11,093 nucleotides of DNA from UBA9732 sp031935845 (GTDB lineage: Bacteria; Spirochaetota; Spirochaetia; Sphaerochaetales; Sphaerochaetaceae): contig JAJBWA010000028.1 of NCBI GenBank assembly GCA_031935845.1, positions 1 to 11,093 on the forward strand. Direction: 5' to 3'. Shown here piece after piece: positions 6,367 through 11,093 of the stretch. Position 1 is the first letter of the stretch, and every line of letters begins with the position of its first letter. A model generated the notes under the pieces. It saw nothing but the letters and a program-made list of their open reading frames with translations, ran no database searches and was not told the origin of the DNA. A program made the translations under genes and the position numbers.

Positions 6367-7524
6367 CAGCTCGCTGGCCTTCTTCAAAGTAAGTCCCTTT
6401 GCCCCGAGATCGTGAACCACCTTGTCCAGGGTGCGCTTGCGGTGGTCCCCGGCGGAGAACAGGCTGTCCTGGATCGGTGCATCTCCCTTGTACAGCTGAT
6501 ACAGCCCGAGCCCGATGAGCCTGATTCCCTGACCGCTCTTCCACTTTGAAAGCAGCAGTTTCCTTCCTGCGGCATAGACCTGGTCGGCGTTGAGGATGGG
6601 GTAGTCCGGGGTATCCTGGACCGTTATGGTCCTGAAGTCCTCGCCCCAGCGCAGCTTCAGGCCCACCGTGCGCGCCATCATGCCCTCGTCAAAGGATCTT
6701 GCCATCAGCTCCGAGCTCATCCCCAGAAGAACCTGGCACAAGGTCTGCTCGTCCCTGATGTCCTCGTAGAACGTAGTCTCCGTGGAAATCGAATGAGTCT
6801 TGGACTTCTGGAACATGATTCCCGGGTCCTGACCCCTGCATGCATGATACAGGTAGTTCCCGAACGAGTTTCCCAGCATATGCTGCAGGTCCTCGAGGCT
6901 CATCTCCCGCACCTGCTGCGGAGTCCTTATCCTGTGGGCTTCCAGGACCGCCAGTCCGCTCTTTCCCAGACCCCACAGCTTGCCCAGTCCTATGGCGTCG
7001 ATGAATACCTGCTCCTTTCCCGGGGACACAAGGCACAGCCCGTCGGGCTTGTTGTAGTCGCTTGCCATCTTGGCTATGAAGGGCGATGTCGCAATGCCCA
7101 CGCTCATGGTTATGCCAACCTCGTCCTTGACGCGCTGCTTCATCTTCATGGCAAGCTGCCGCGCAGGACCGAACAGCCGCCTGGTTCCCGTCATGTCCAG
7201 AGAGGCTTCGTCTACGGAGACCTGATGCATCTCCGGAGAATATTCGCGCAGTATGGCCATCACCTGCCTTGAGACCCTGCTGTAGAGATGCATGTCTCCC
7301 GGTATGTAGATCCCCTGCGGGCACAGGCGGTAGGCCTGTGTGGTGGGCATGGCGCTGTGCACGCCGAACTTGCGGGCCTCGTAGGAACAGGTGGATACAA
7401 CGCTGCGGGGAGCCACCACGCCGATTATCAGGGGCTTGCCCCTGTACTCGGGATGGTCGCGCTGCTCCACTGATGCGAAGAATGCGTCGAGATCCACATG
7501 GAAATACACCTTCTGTTCCTGCAC
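6244..7524 (-). CDS. dinB: DNA polymerase IV (Y-family translesion polymerase) with extended tail
   Basis: A 426-residue Y-family polymerase that copies past damaged bases with low fidelity. The palm begins YFHVDLDAFFASVE (D11 metal ligand, F16 likely steric gate). VSVDEASLDMTGT (102-114) carries D105 and E106; S108 replaces the usual aromatic. A helix-hairpin-helix region (about 173-215) and the little-finger domain (about 243-345, through TVGLKLRW and GIRLIGLGLY) follow. QDSLF (352-356) is a consensus sliding-clamp-binding peptide, at the place where the 351-residue E. coli Pol IV ends. A helical LDKVVHDLGAKG... segment follows, common in the family. The last 40 residues (387-426) lie entirely opposite the PAP2 gene and look low-complexity, basic then acidic. 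The start is GTG with no clear Shine-Dalgarno; the next upstream in-frame codons include a stop. Confidence 0.93.
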   Translation of the reverse strand: MQEQKVYFHVDLDAFFASVEQRDHPEYRGKPLIIGVVAPRSVVSTCSYEARKFGVHSAMPTTQAYRLCPQGIYIPGDMHLYSRVSRQVMAILREYSPEMHQVSVDEASLDMTGTRRLFGPARQLAMKMKQRVKDEVGITMSVGIATSPFIAKMASDYNKPDGLCLVSPGKEQVFIDAIGLGKLWGLGKSGLAVLEAHRIRTPQQVREMSLEDLQHMLGNSFGNYLYHACRGQDPGIMFQKSKTHSISTETTFYEDIRDEQTLCQVLLGMSSELMARSFDEGMMARTVGLKLRWGEDFRTITVQDTPDYPILNADQVYAAGRKLLLSKWKSGQGIRLIGLGLYQLYKGDAPIQDSLFSAGDHRKRTLDKVVHDLGAKGLTLKKASELSAAETSDERSVKAHQRKGKKNSAADVGEPVHSAEEPEDHH

Positions 7525-7530
7525 ATCTTC

Positions 7531-7539
7531 ATTCTATCA
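7531..7539 (-). promoter_or_regulatory. Candidate extended -10 element for dinB (leaderless start)
   Basis: On the minus strand TGATAGAAT (complement of 7531-7539) matches an extended -10, TGn followed by TAGAAT. It lies six bases before the dinB GTG, so transcription would begin at or next to the start codon. No good -35 is visible at 16-18 bases. No LexA-type operator was recognised. Confidence 0.45.
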
Positions 7540-7567
7540 CATATGAGACTTTGCGTTTTCACCGATA

Positions 7568-7576
7568 TGGGATAAT
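7568..7576 (+). promoter_or_regulatory. Candidate extended -10 element for the TSCPD-protein gene
   Basis: TGG followed by GATAAT (7568-7576) resembles an extended -10 and ends nine bases before the ATG at 7586. The -35 is poor (TTGCGT at 7551-7556 has too short a spacer). No Shine-Dalgarno lies between this element and the ATG, so the message may be nearly leaderless. Confidence 0.45.
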
Positions 7577-7585
7577 ATTCAGCTT

Positions 7586-7840
7586 ATGAGAACAATAGAA
7601 TTCGAACCCAAGGGAATCTGCGCAAGGCATATCACGATAGTCCTGGACGACCAGGACAGGGTACAGGACCTCAGCTTCGTAGGAGGCTGTGACGGCAACC
7701 ACAAGGGCCTCACCGCCCTGGTCAGGGGAATGAAGGCCCAGGAGGCCATGGACCGCCTCAGCGGCATCAAGTGCGGCTTCAAGCAGTCCTCATGTCCCGA
7801 TCAGGTGGCAGTGGCCCTCAGACAGGCTTTCGGAAAGTGA
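7586..7840 (+). CDS. TSCPD-domain protein
   Basis: An 84-residue protein consisting only of a TSCPD domain, the small cysteine-containing module also found at the C-terminus of some vitamin-B12-dependent ribonucleotide reductases. Visible signatures are FEPKGICARHI (6-16), SFVGGCDGNHKGL (30-42), a GM..QEAMDRL segment (48-58) and IKCGFKQSSCPDQVA (61-75). The four cysteines C12, C35, C63 and C70 could bind a metal ion; this is inferred. Stand-alone members are conserved but, as far as I know, of undefined function. No Shine-Dalgarno precedes the ATG. The stop overlaps the GTG start of the outer-membrane protein gene (GTGA), so the two are probably translated together. Confidence 0.85.
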   Translation: MRTIEFEPKGICARHITIVLDDQDRVQDLSFVGGCDGNHKGLTALVRGMKAQEAMDRLSGIKCGFKQSSCPDQVAVALRQAFGK

Positions 7841-8799
7841 AGAAGACAGCCGCGGCAGCAATCCTGCTTCTCGTTACGGTATCCATGCTCCTTGCCTATG
7901 ATCCCAGGCTCAGCGCCATGGGAGGAATAGGTGTGGGCGTGTCCGGCACCGAGATGCAGAGCTACGCCAACCCCGCCGCGGTTTTCTTCGACGACAACTC
8001 TTTCACATTTGCAGTGAACGGCACTTTGGGCGATGTCGTCGGAATCGATTCCTGGCCGTGCTATCCGCAGGCTTCGGCCGGAGCCATGTTCGTGGCCAGC
8101 ATGATAACGGCAGGAATGAACGTCACGTACAATGCCGAGAACCGCAGGCCCAACGACCATGTGGACCTGATACAGGACGTCAGGCTCGATGTCAACATCG
8201 CAGCCGGATACAGCTTCCTCAGCGCGGGCGTGGGCGTCACCGGAGGCTCGCAGATGCAGCGTCTGGACGTTCCCATGAAGGTCATCACCGATTTCCCCGT
8301 GCAGAGCCTCTTTGCCCCGTTCGACCGCAAGGTCAACTCCGAGTACATCCAGCTCAGGGCCGGAATGATGGCCAGGTTCGGCCAGTTCACCGTAGGCATC
8401 CTGCTGGACAACATGCTTCAGAAGACAGACAGCGGAGTATCGTTCGTCTGGAGACGCATCTTCGACGGAACCGGGGCGGGCGTGTTCTGGTCCAGTCCCG
8501 AATACTCGGCGCGCGGAAGGATGAACAACCTCGTCTACAGCGCAGGTGCGGAGGTTCGCAACATCTTCAAGCCTTCGGAAAGGACGCTGAATGCGGGAGC
8601 CGAGGTCAGGCTGCGCTTCGTCAGGGACTCGGGAGTATCGGTGCGCGCCGGCTACAGCGCTCTCTTCGACAGCCTGGGAAAGGGGACGGTCACAGCAGGT
8701 CTGGGCGTTACTTTGGGACACTTCGAGTTCGCCGGAAACGCCGATTTCCCCATCGGAGGACACGCTGTGCTCAGGGCCTCCGTAACGGCCTTGTTCTGA
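7837..8799 (+). CDS. Outer-membrane beta-barrel protein (PorV/FadL-like)
   Basis: A 320-residue exported protein. The signal peptide is a KKTAAAAILLLVTVSMLLA stretch with likely cleavage after residue 20, before YDPR. The mature N-terminus, RLSAMGGIGVGVSGTEMQSY followed by ANPAAVFF, matches the 'AMGG..VA...D....NPAA' pattern of PorV/FadL-like barrels found widely in spirochaetes. The rest alternates short amphipathic beta strands with Gly/Asn turns, and the last residues (AVLRASVTALF) form a final strand ending in Phe, as barrel-assembly substrates do. The start is the GTG at 7837, overlapping the TSCPD stop as GTGA. An earlier in-frame ATG (7771) would put 22 hydrophilic residues before the signal peptide. 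No terminator follows, so transcription probably continues into the zinc-ribbon gene. Cargo or partner is unknown. Confidence 0.8.
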   Translation: MKKTAAAAILLLVTVSMLLAYDPRLSAMGGIGVGVSGTEMQSYANPAAVFFDDNSFTFAVNGTLGDVVGIDSWPCYPQASAGAMFVASMITAGMNVTYNAENRRPNDHVDLIQDVRLDVNIAAGYSFLSAGVGVTGGSQMQRLDVPMKVITDFPVQSLFAPFDRKVNSEYIQLRAGMMARFGQFTVGILLDNMLQKTDSGVSFVWRRIFDGTGAGVFWSSPEYSARGRMNNLVYSAGAEVRNIFKPSERTLNAGAEVRLRFVRDSGVSVRAGYSALFDSLGKGTVTAGLGVTLGHFEFAGNADFPIGGHAVLRASVTALF

Positions 8800-8828
8800 T
8801 TGACATTAACAGTCCTGACAGGTAATAT
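8800..8828 (+). promoter_or_regulatory. Sigma-70-type promoter for the zinc-ribbon gene
   Basis: A perfect TTGACA (8800-8805), starting one base after the barrel gene stop, a 17-base spacer and TAATAT (8823-8828). Transcription should start near 8835, giving a leader of about 35 bases that contains an AAGGAG ribosome binding site. Confidence 0.75.
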
Positions 8829-8868
8829 TGTCTAGAAATCCAAGAGCTGCAAATATAAGGAGCGCAAC

Positions 8869-9033
8869 ATGTCAAAGGCACATAGAGGAACCGGTTTGTA
8901 CGAACTGCCCAACAACGGCCGCGGAACATGCCCTGTCTGCAAGAGAGAAGGCATCAAGGCCATCTATGAGGCAAGTGTCGACGGAGAGACAAAGAAGGTC
9001 TGCAAGCAGTGCAAGGCCAAGCTCGCCAAGTAA
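8869..9033 (+). CDS. Small zinc-ribbon protein (54 residues)
   Basis: ATG at 8869 to TAA at 9031-9033 encodes 54 residues starting MSKAHRGTGLYELPNNGRGT. Two CxxC knuckles (C21-C24 as CPVC, C45-C48 as CKQC) are separated by 20 residues, a classical zinc-ribbon spacing. The protein is lysine/arginine-rich, especially at the C-terminal end (KQCKAKLAK), which suggests RNA or ribosome contact (inference). The ribosome binding site AAGGAG (8858-8863) is well placed. The gene has its own strong promoter and ends in a strong terminator, so it forms a separate short transcript. It is not a recognised ribosomal protein; a spirochaete-conserved protein of unknown function is my best reading. Confidence 0.85.
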   Translation: MSKAHRGTGLYELPNNGRGTCPVCKREGIKAIYEASVDGETKKVCKQCKAKLAK

Positions 9034-9053
9034 CTCAAACGTACATTCGTGAT

Positions 9054-9082
9054 TAGGCTCCACAACAGGAGCCTACTTTTTT
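9054..9082 (+). terminator. Strong intrinsic terminator between zinc-ribbon gene and yicC
   Basis: A perfect 8-bp stem TAGGCTCC (9054-9061) / GGAGCCTA (9068-9075), a 6-base loop, then one C and six T residues (9077-9082). It lies 20 bases after the zinc-ribbon stop and 14 bases before the yicC start codon. Confidence 0.9.
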
Positions 9083-9096
9083 CTTTGGAGAATGAA

Positions 9097-9975
9097 ATGA
9101 AGAGCATGACAGCATACGGCTATGCCGAATTCCAGAACGACAGCTACCTCATGACCATGGAGCTCAAGAGCTACAACAACAGGTTCCTCGAGATTGGTTA
9201 TTCCGGTCCTCCGTACCTGTCATCCTACGAGCCCACCGTCACGGACCTGATCAAGCAGCACGCCCAGAGGGGCCATGTGGACATCTCGGTCAAGGTCAAG
9301 AACATCAAGAGCAATGTTGAGGTCAATGTGGACAGGGATGCCGTAGCGTCCTACCTCAAGGCCTTCAGGGAAATCAGGGACATGGGCGCATCCCAGGCTC
9401 TGGAGATCAGGACCCGCATGGGAGACGTCATCAGCCAGGACGGTGTCCTCTCAAGCATCAGGACCGACGGAATAGAGGCCTATCAGGAAGGTCTGGACTA
9501 CTGTTCAAAAATAGTCATGCAGCAGTTCGATGAAGCCAAGGCCCGTGAAGGCGAGGTCACCAGGCGAGATCTTTCCGGCCTGCTCGAGTCCATTGCGAAG
9601 TCACTTGAAGTGGTCAAGGCCAACGTCGGGAAGCTGGAAGAGATGATCAGGAACAACCTGACGGACCGCATCCACGAGATGCTCGGGGACCAGAAGTACG
9701 ACGAGAACCGCATCCTCACGGAGGTGGCGGTCATGCTCAACAGATACACCATCAACGAGGAAGTGGTCAGACTGGGTGCCCACATAGCCGAGTTCCGCAA
9801 GCTTCTTGCAAGTACGGAGGCAGTTGGCAAGCGCATGGACTTCCTCAGCCAGGAGATGAACCGCGAGATCAACACCATCGGATCCAAGAGCCAGATGGTG
9901 GAGGTGAATTTTGAGGTTGTCAACATGAAGGATTCGCTGGAGAATATCAGAGAGCAGATAAGGAACATCGAGTAG
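9097..9975 (+). CDS. yicC: YicC-family endoribonuclease
   Basis: A 292-residue protein matching the YicC family along its length (usual length about 290). The N-terminal domain starts MKSMTAYGYAEF and has the MELKSYNNRFLEI region (32-44) and QRGHVDISVKVKN (75-87). The C-terminal DUF1732 domain is very well kept: RILTEVAVML (234-243), EEVVRLGAHIAEFRKLL (250-266), GKRMDFLSQEMNREINTIGS (272-291 region when counted through the motif) and a final ENIREQIRNIE. E. coli YicC has been reported as an RNase involved in small-RNA turnover. The start is the ATG at 9097, six bases after GGAG. An upstream in-frame ATG at 9049 lies inside the terminator region and would add 16 non-family residues. First gene of the yicC-kinase-rpoZ-miaA cluster. 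Confidence 0.93.
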   Translation: MKSMTAYGYAEFQNDSYLMTMELKSYNNRFLEIGYSGPPYLSSYEPTVTDLIKQHAQRGHVDISVKVKNIKSNVEVNVDRDAVASYLKAFREIRDMGASQALEIRTRMGDVISQDGVLSSIRTDGIEAYQEGLDYCSKIVMQQFDEAKAREGEVTRRDLSGLLESIAKSLEVVKANVGKLEEMIRNNLTDRIHEMLGDQKYDENRILTEVAVMLNRYTINEEVVRLGAHIAEFRKLLASTEAVGKRMDFLSQEMNREINTIGSKSQMVEVNFEVVNMKDSLENIREQIRNIE

Positions 9976-9994
9976 TCCCTGCAGGAGGAAAAAC

Positions 9995-10519
9995 ATGAGA
10001 ATCGCAGTTTCAGGAAAGAGCGGATGCGGCAACACCACGGTATCTTCGATGCTGGCCGAAAGACTCGGATATCCCATGATCAACTTCACGTTCCGCCAGA
10101 TGGCAAAGGAGCGGAACATGGATTTCTGGGACTTCTGCGCACTTGCCAACAAGGACGACAACATCGACAAGGAACTCGACAAGCGTCAGGTGGAGATGGC
10201 TCTTGCAGAAGAAAACTGCATTCTGGGTTCCCGCCTTGCAATCTGGATGCTCAAGGAAGCCGACTTCAAGGTGTACCTGCTTGCATCCGACGAGGAGCGC
10301 GCCAGAAGGATCGCACTGCGTGAGGGCGGAAGCGTAGCAGAGCGCCTTGCACAGACGCAGGACCGCGATGCCCACGACACCGAGCGCTACGGCAGGATCT
10401 ACGGAATCGACAACAACGATACCAGCCAGGCGGACCTGGTCATAGACACGGAAGGCAAGACGCCTGAGCAGATCGTGGACATGATCATGCAGGCCGTCTC
10501 TTCTTTACAGAAAAAATGA
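9995..10519 (+). CDS. cmk: Cytidylate-kinase-like P-loop NTPase lacking the usual Walker A lysine
   Basis: A 174-residue protein of the short (archaeal-type) cytidylate kinase family, predicted to phosphorylate CMP/dCMP with ATP. The N-terminal P-loop reads SGKSGCGNTTVS (6-17): N13 stands where the Walker A lysine is expected, while K8 lies early in the loop. The NMP-binding part includes INFTFRQMAKE (29-39). CILGSRLAIWML (75-86) matches the family's 'vi.gRla.w' strand, and an arginine-rich lid segment (about 101-132) ends in RYGRIYGID (131-139). LVIDTEGKTPEQIVDMI near the end is a typical NMP-kinase terminus. The ribosome binding site GCAGGAGG is strong, and the gene lies 19 bases after yicC. 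In many bacteria gmk occupies this place between yicC and rpoZ, so guanylate kinase activity is an alternative, though the fold signature favours cytidylate kinase. Confidence 0.75.
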   Translation: MRIAVSGKSGCGNTTVSSMLAERLGYPMINFTFRQMAKERNMDFWDFCALANKDDNIDKELDKRQVEMALAEENCILGSRLAIWMLKEADFKVYLLASDEERARRIALREGGSVAERLAQTQDRDAHDTERYGRIYGIDNNDTSQADLVIDTEGKTPEQIVDMIMQAVSSLQKK

Positions 10520-10532
10520 AAACTGATATATT
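10504..10532 (+). promoter_or_regulatory. Internal promoter for rpoZ-miaA
   Basis: TTTACA (10504-10509), a 17-base A-rich spacer containing the kinase stop codon, and TATATT (10527-10532) preceded by TGA (extended -10). Five of six bases match consensus in each hexamer. Transcription would begin near 10539, about 28 bases before the rpoZ TTG. Confidence 0.65.
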
Positions 10533-10566
10533 CTCATATTGCATGAATTTTTGAAGGAGCATCACC

Positions 10567-10794
10567 TTGAGCATTCCACTTGATAAACTGATCGACAAAG
10601 ATGTCAACGTATATGAGATGACCTGTGTGGCCATCAAGAAGGCAGAGAACGTCGCTGCAGCCATGGCTGCAAAGAGGGAAGTCCTCTCAGAGGATGAGCC
10701 CGTCGAGAGGAAGGAAGAGGAGGAGAAAGTAGTTTCTTCAGTCCTTACTGCAGTCCTCAACGACGAGATCGAGTATACTCCGGCAGAGAAGTGA
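10567..10794 (+). CDS. rpoZ: RNA polymerase omega subunit (RpoZ-like)
   Basis: A 75-residue acidic protein. The N-terminus SIPLDKLIDKDVNVYEMTCV (2-21) followed by an AIKKAENVA helix resembles omega subunits, which help fold and hold the beta-prime subunit in RNA polymerase. The helix is followed by an Asp/Glu/Lys-rich segment (41-54) and a last helix (about 55-68) that packs against beta-prime in known omegas. The match is divergent: the usual 'RA.Q' helix core is only partly kept, as is common for spirochaete omegas. The start codon is TTG, chosen because AAGGAG lies seven bases upstream and no ATG fits. Position between a nucleotide kinase and miaA supports the call. The stop overlaps the miaA GTG (GTGA). 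Confidence 0.8.
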   Translation: MSIPLDKLIDKDVNVYEMTCVAIKKAENVAAAMAAKREVLSEDEPVERKEEEEKVVSSVLTAVLNDEIEYTPAEK

Positions 10795-11093
10795 ACCTGA
10801 GCACAGAGCAGGGAAACAAGGTAATATTTCTCTTCGGTCCTACAGCAGTCGGCAAGACCCGGCTGCTGTTTGATTTTTTCTCCGGTACCGGTGAAGTGGT
10901 CAACGCAGATTCGGTCCAGGTCTACAGGCATCTGGACATAGGTTCCGCCAAGGCCGACAGCAGCATAACGGAAAAGATTCCCCATCCCCTCATTGACATC
11001 CTGGATCCGTGGGAGACCTGGAACGTCGCGGATTTCATCCGCCTGGCGGACAAGGCCTGCAGTGAAATCTGGGGCAGGGGGCGCATCCCCGTG
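10791..11093 (+). CDS. miaA: tRNA dimethylallyltransferase MiaA (3' truncated by window)
   Basis: The first 101 codons of MiaA, open to the window edge. The enzyme transfers a dimethylallyl group to N6 of A37 in tRNAs that read codons starting with U. Hallmarks are the P-loop FGPTAVGKT (15-23), then VVNADSVQVYRHLDIGSAK, carrying the aspartate and the DSxQxY substrate segment, and PHPLIDILDPWETWNVADF. Most bacterial MiaA proteins have an Arg/Lys-rich 'G(T/S)AKP' after IGS; here it reads GSAKAD. The start is GTG overlapping the rpoZ stop (GTGA), with only a weak purine run upstream, so translation is probably coupled to rpoZ. The P-loop begins around residue 16, a little later than in shorter MiaA proteins. 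Confidence 0.93.
   Translation, partial: MNLSTEQGNKVIFLFGPTAVGKTRLLFDFFSGTGEVVNADSVQVYRHLDIGSAKADSSITEKIPHPLIDILDPWETWNVADFIRLADKACSEIWGRGRIPV

Noticed and set aside
6367..6500. A terminator between the PAP2 and dinB genes
   Set aside because: The genes overlap and no hairpin with a T run was found on either strand near their ends.
7801..8763. A 320-codon open frame on the minus strand opposite the outer-membrane protein gene
   Set aside because: It is in codon-aligned antisense register, where stops need TTA, CTA or TCA in the sense gene, and these are rare in this GC-rich DNA. It has no family signature, and the plus-strand gene has a signal peptide and barrel pattern.
8869..9033. Possibility that the 54-residue protein is ribosomal protein L28, L32 or L33
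   Set aside because: The cysteine spacing and the HRGTGLYELPNNGRGT segment do not match those families as I know them, so it was left unnamed.

Overview
This window is a gene-dense, GC-rich (by eye) piece of a bacterial chromosome, most likely from a spirochaete of the Treponema/Sphaerochaeta type. That assignment is inference. It rests on the gene order YicC, short cytidylate-kinase-like protein, RNA polymerase omega, MiaA; on a kinase P-loop reading GCGNTT; on a loose lipobox in a lipoprotein; and on a PorV/FadL-like outer-membrane barrel. There are no rRNA or tRNA genes, CRISPR arrays, insertion sequences or phage genes, and no gene-free stretch longer than about 130 bases.

Layout. Bases 2-106 hold the last 34 codons of an unrecognised plus-strand gene, closed by an intrinsic terminator (116-143). 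Next comes a minus-strand operon read from about 2830 down to 208: trmL (tRNA wobble methyltransferase), a transglutaminase-like lipoprotein whose start overlaps the trmL stop (ATGA), and a GT-A/GT2-like glycosyltransferase. A compact divergent promoter region (2831-2958) separates it from the plus-strand operon serS - pncB - PAP2 phosphatase. The PAP2 gene runs 123 bases into the convergent dinB gene (DNA polymerase IV, 7524-6244). A second short divergent region (7525-7585) separates dinB from a TSCPD-domain protein. That protein is coupled by a GTGA overlap to an outer-membrane barrel protein.

A strong-looking promoter right after the barrel gene drives a 54-residue zinc-ribbon protein, which ends at a perfect 8-bp-stem terminator. 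The window closes with yicC - cmk-like kinase - rpoZ - miaA (cut by the window edge). A second promoter lies in the end of the kinase gene, ahead of rpoZ.

Most genes are housekeeping: tRNA charging and modification (SerS, TrmL, MiaA), NAD salvage (PncB), RNA metabolism and transcription (YicC, omega), nucleotide metabolism and lesion-bypass replication. The less ordinary parts are the codon-aligned antisense overlap of dinB and PAP2, the kinase P-loop that lacks its usual lysine and occupies the slot where gmk usually sits, the small zinc-ribbon gene with its own promoter and terminator, and two promoter regions with unusual geometry. I see no convincing multi-gene defence system or other new system.
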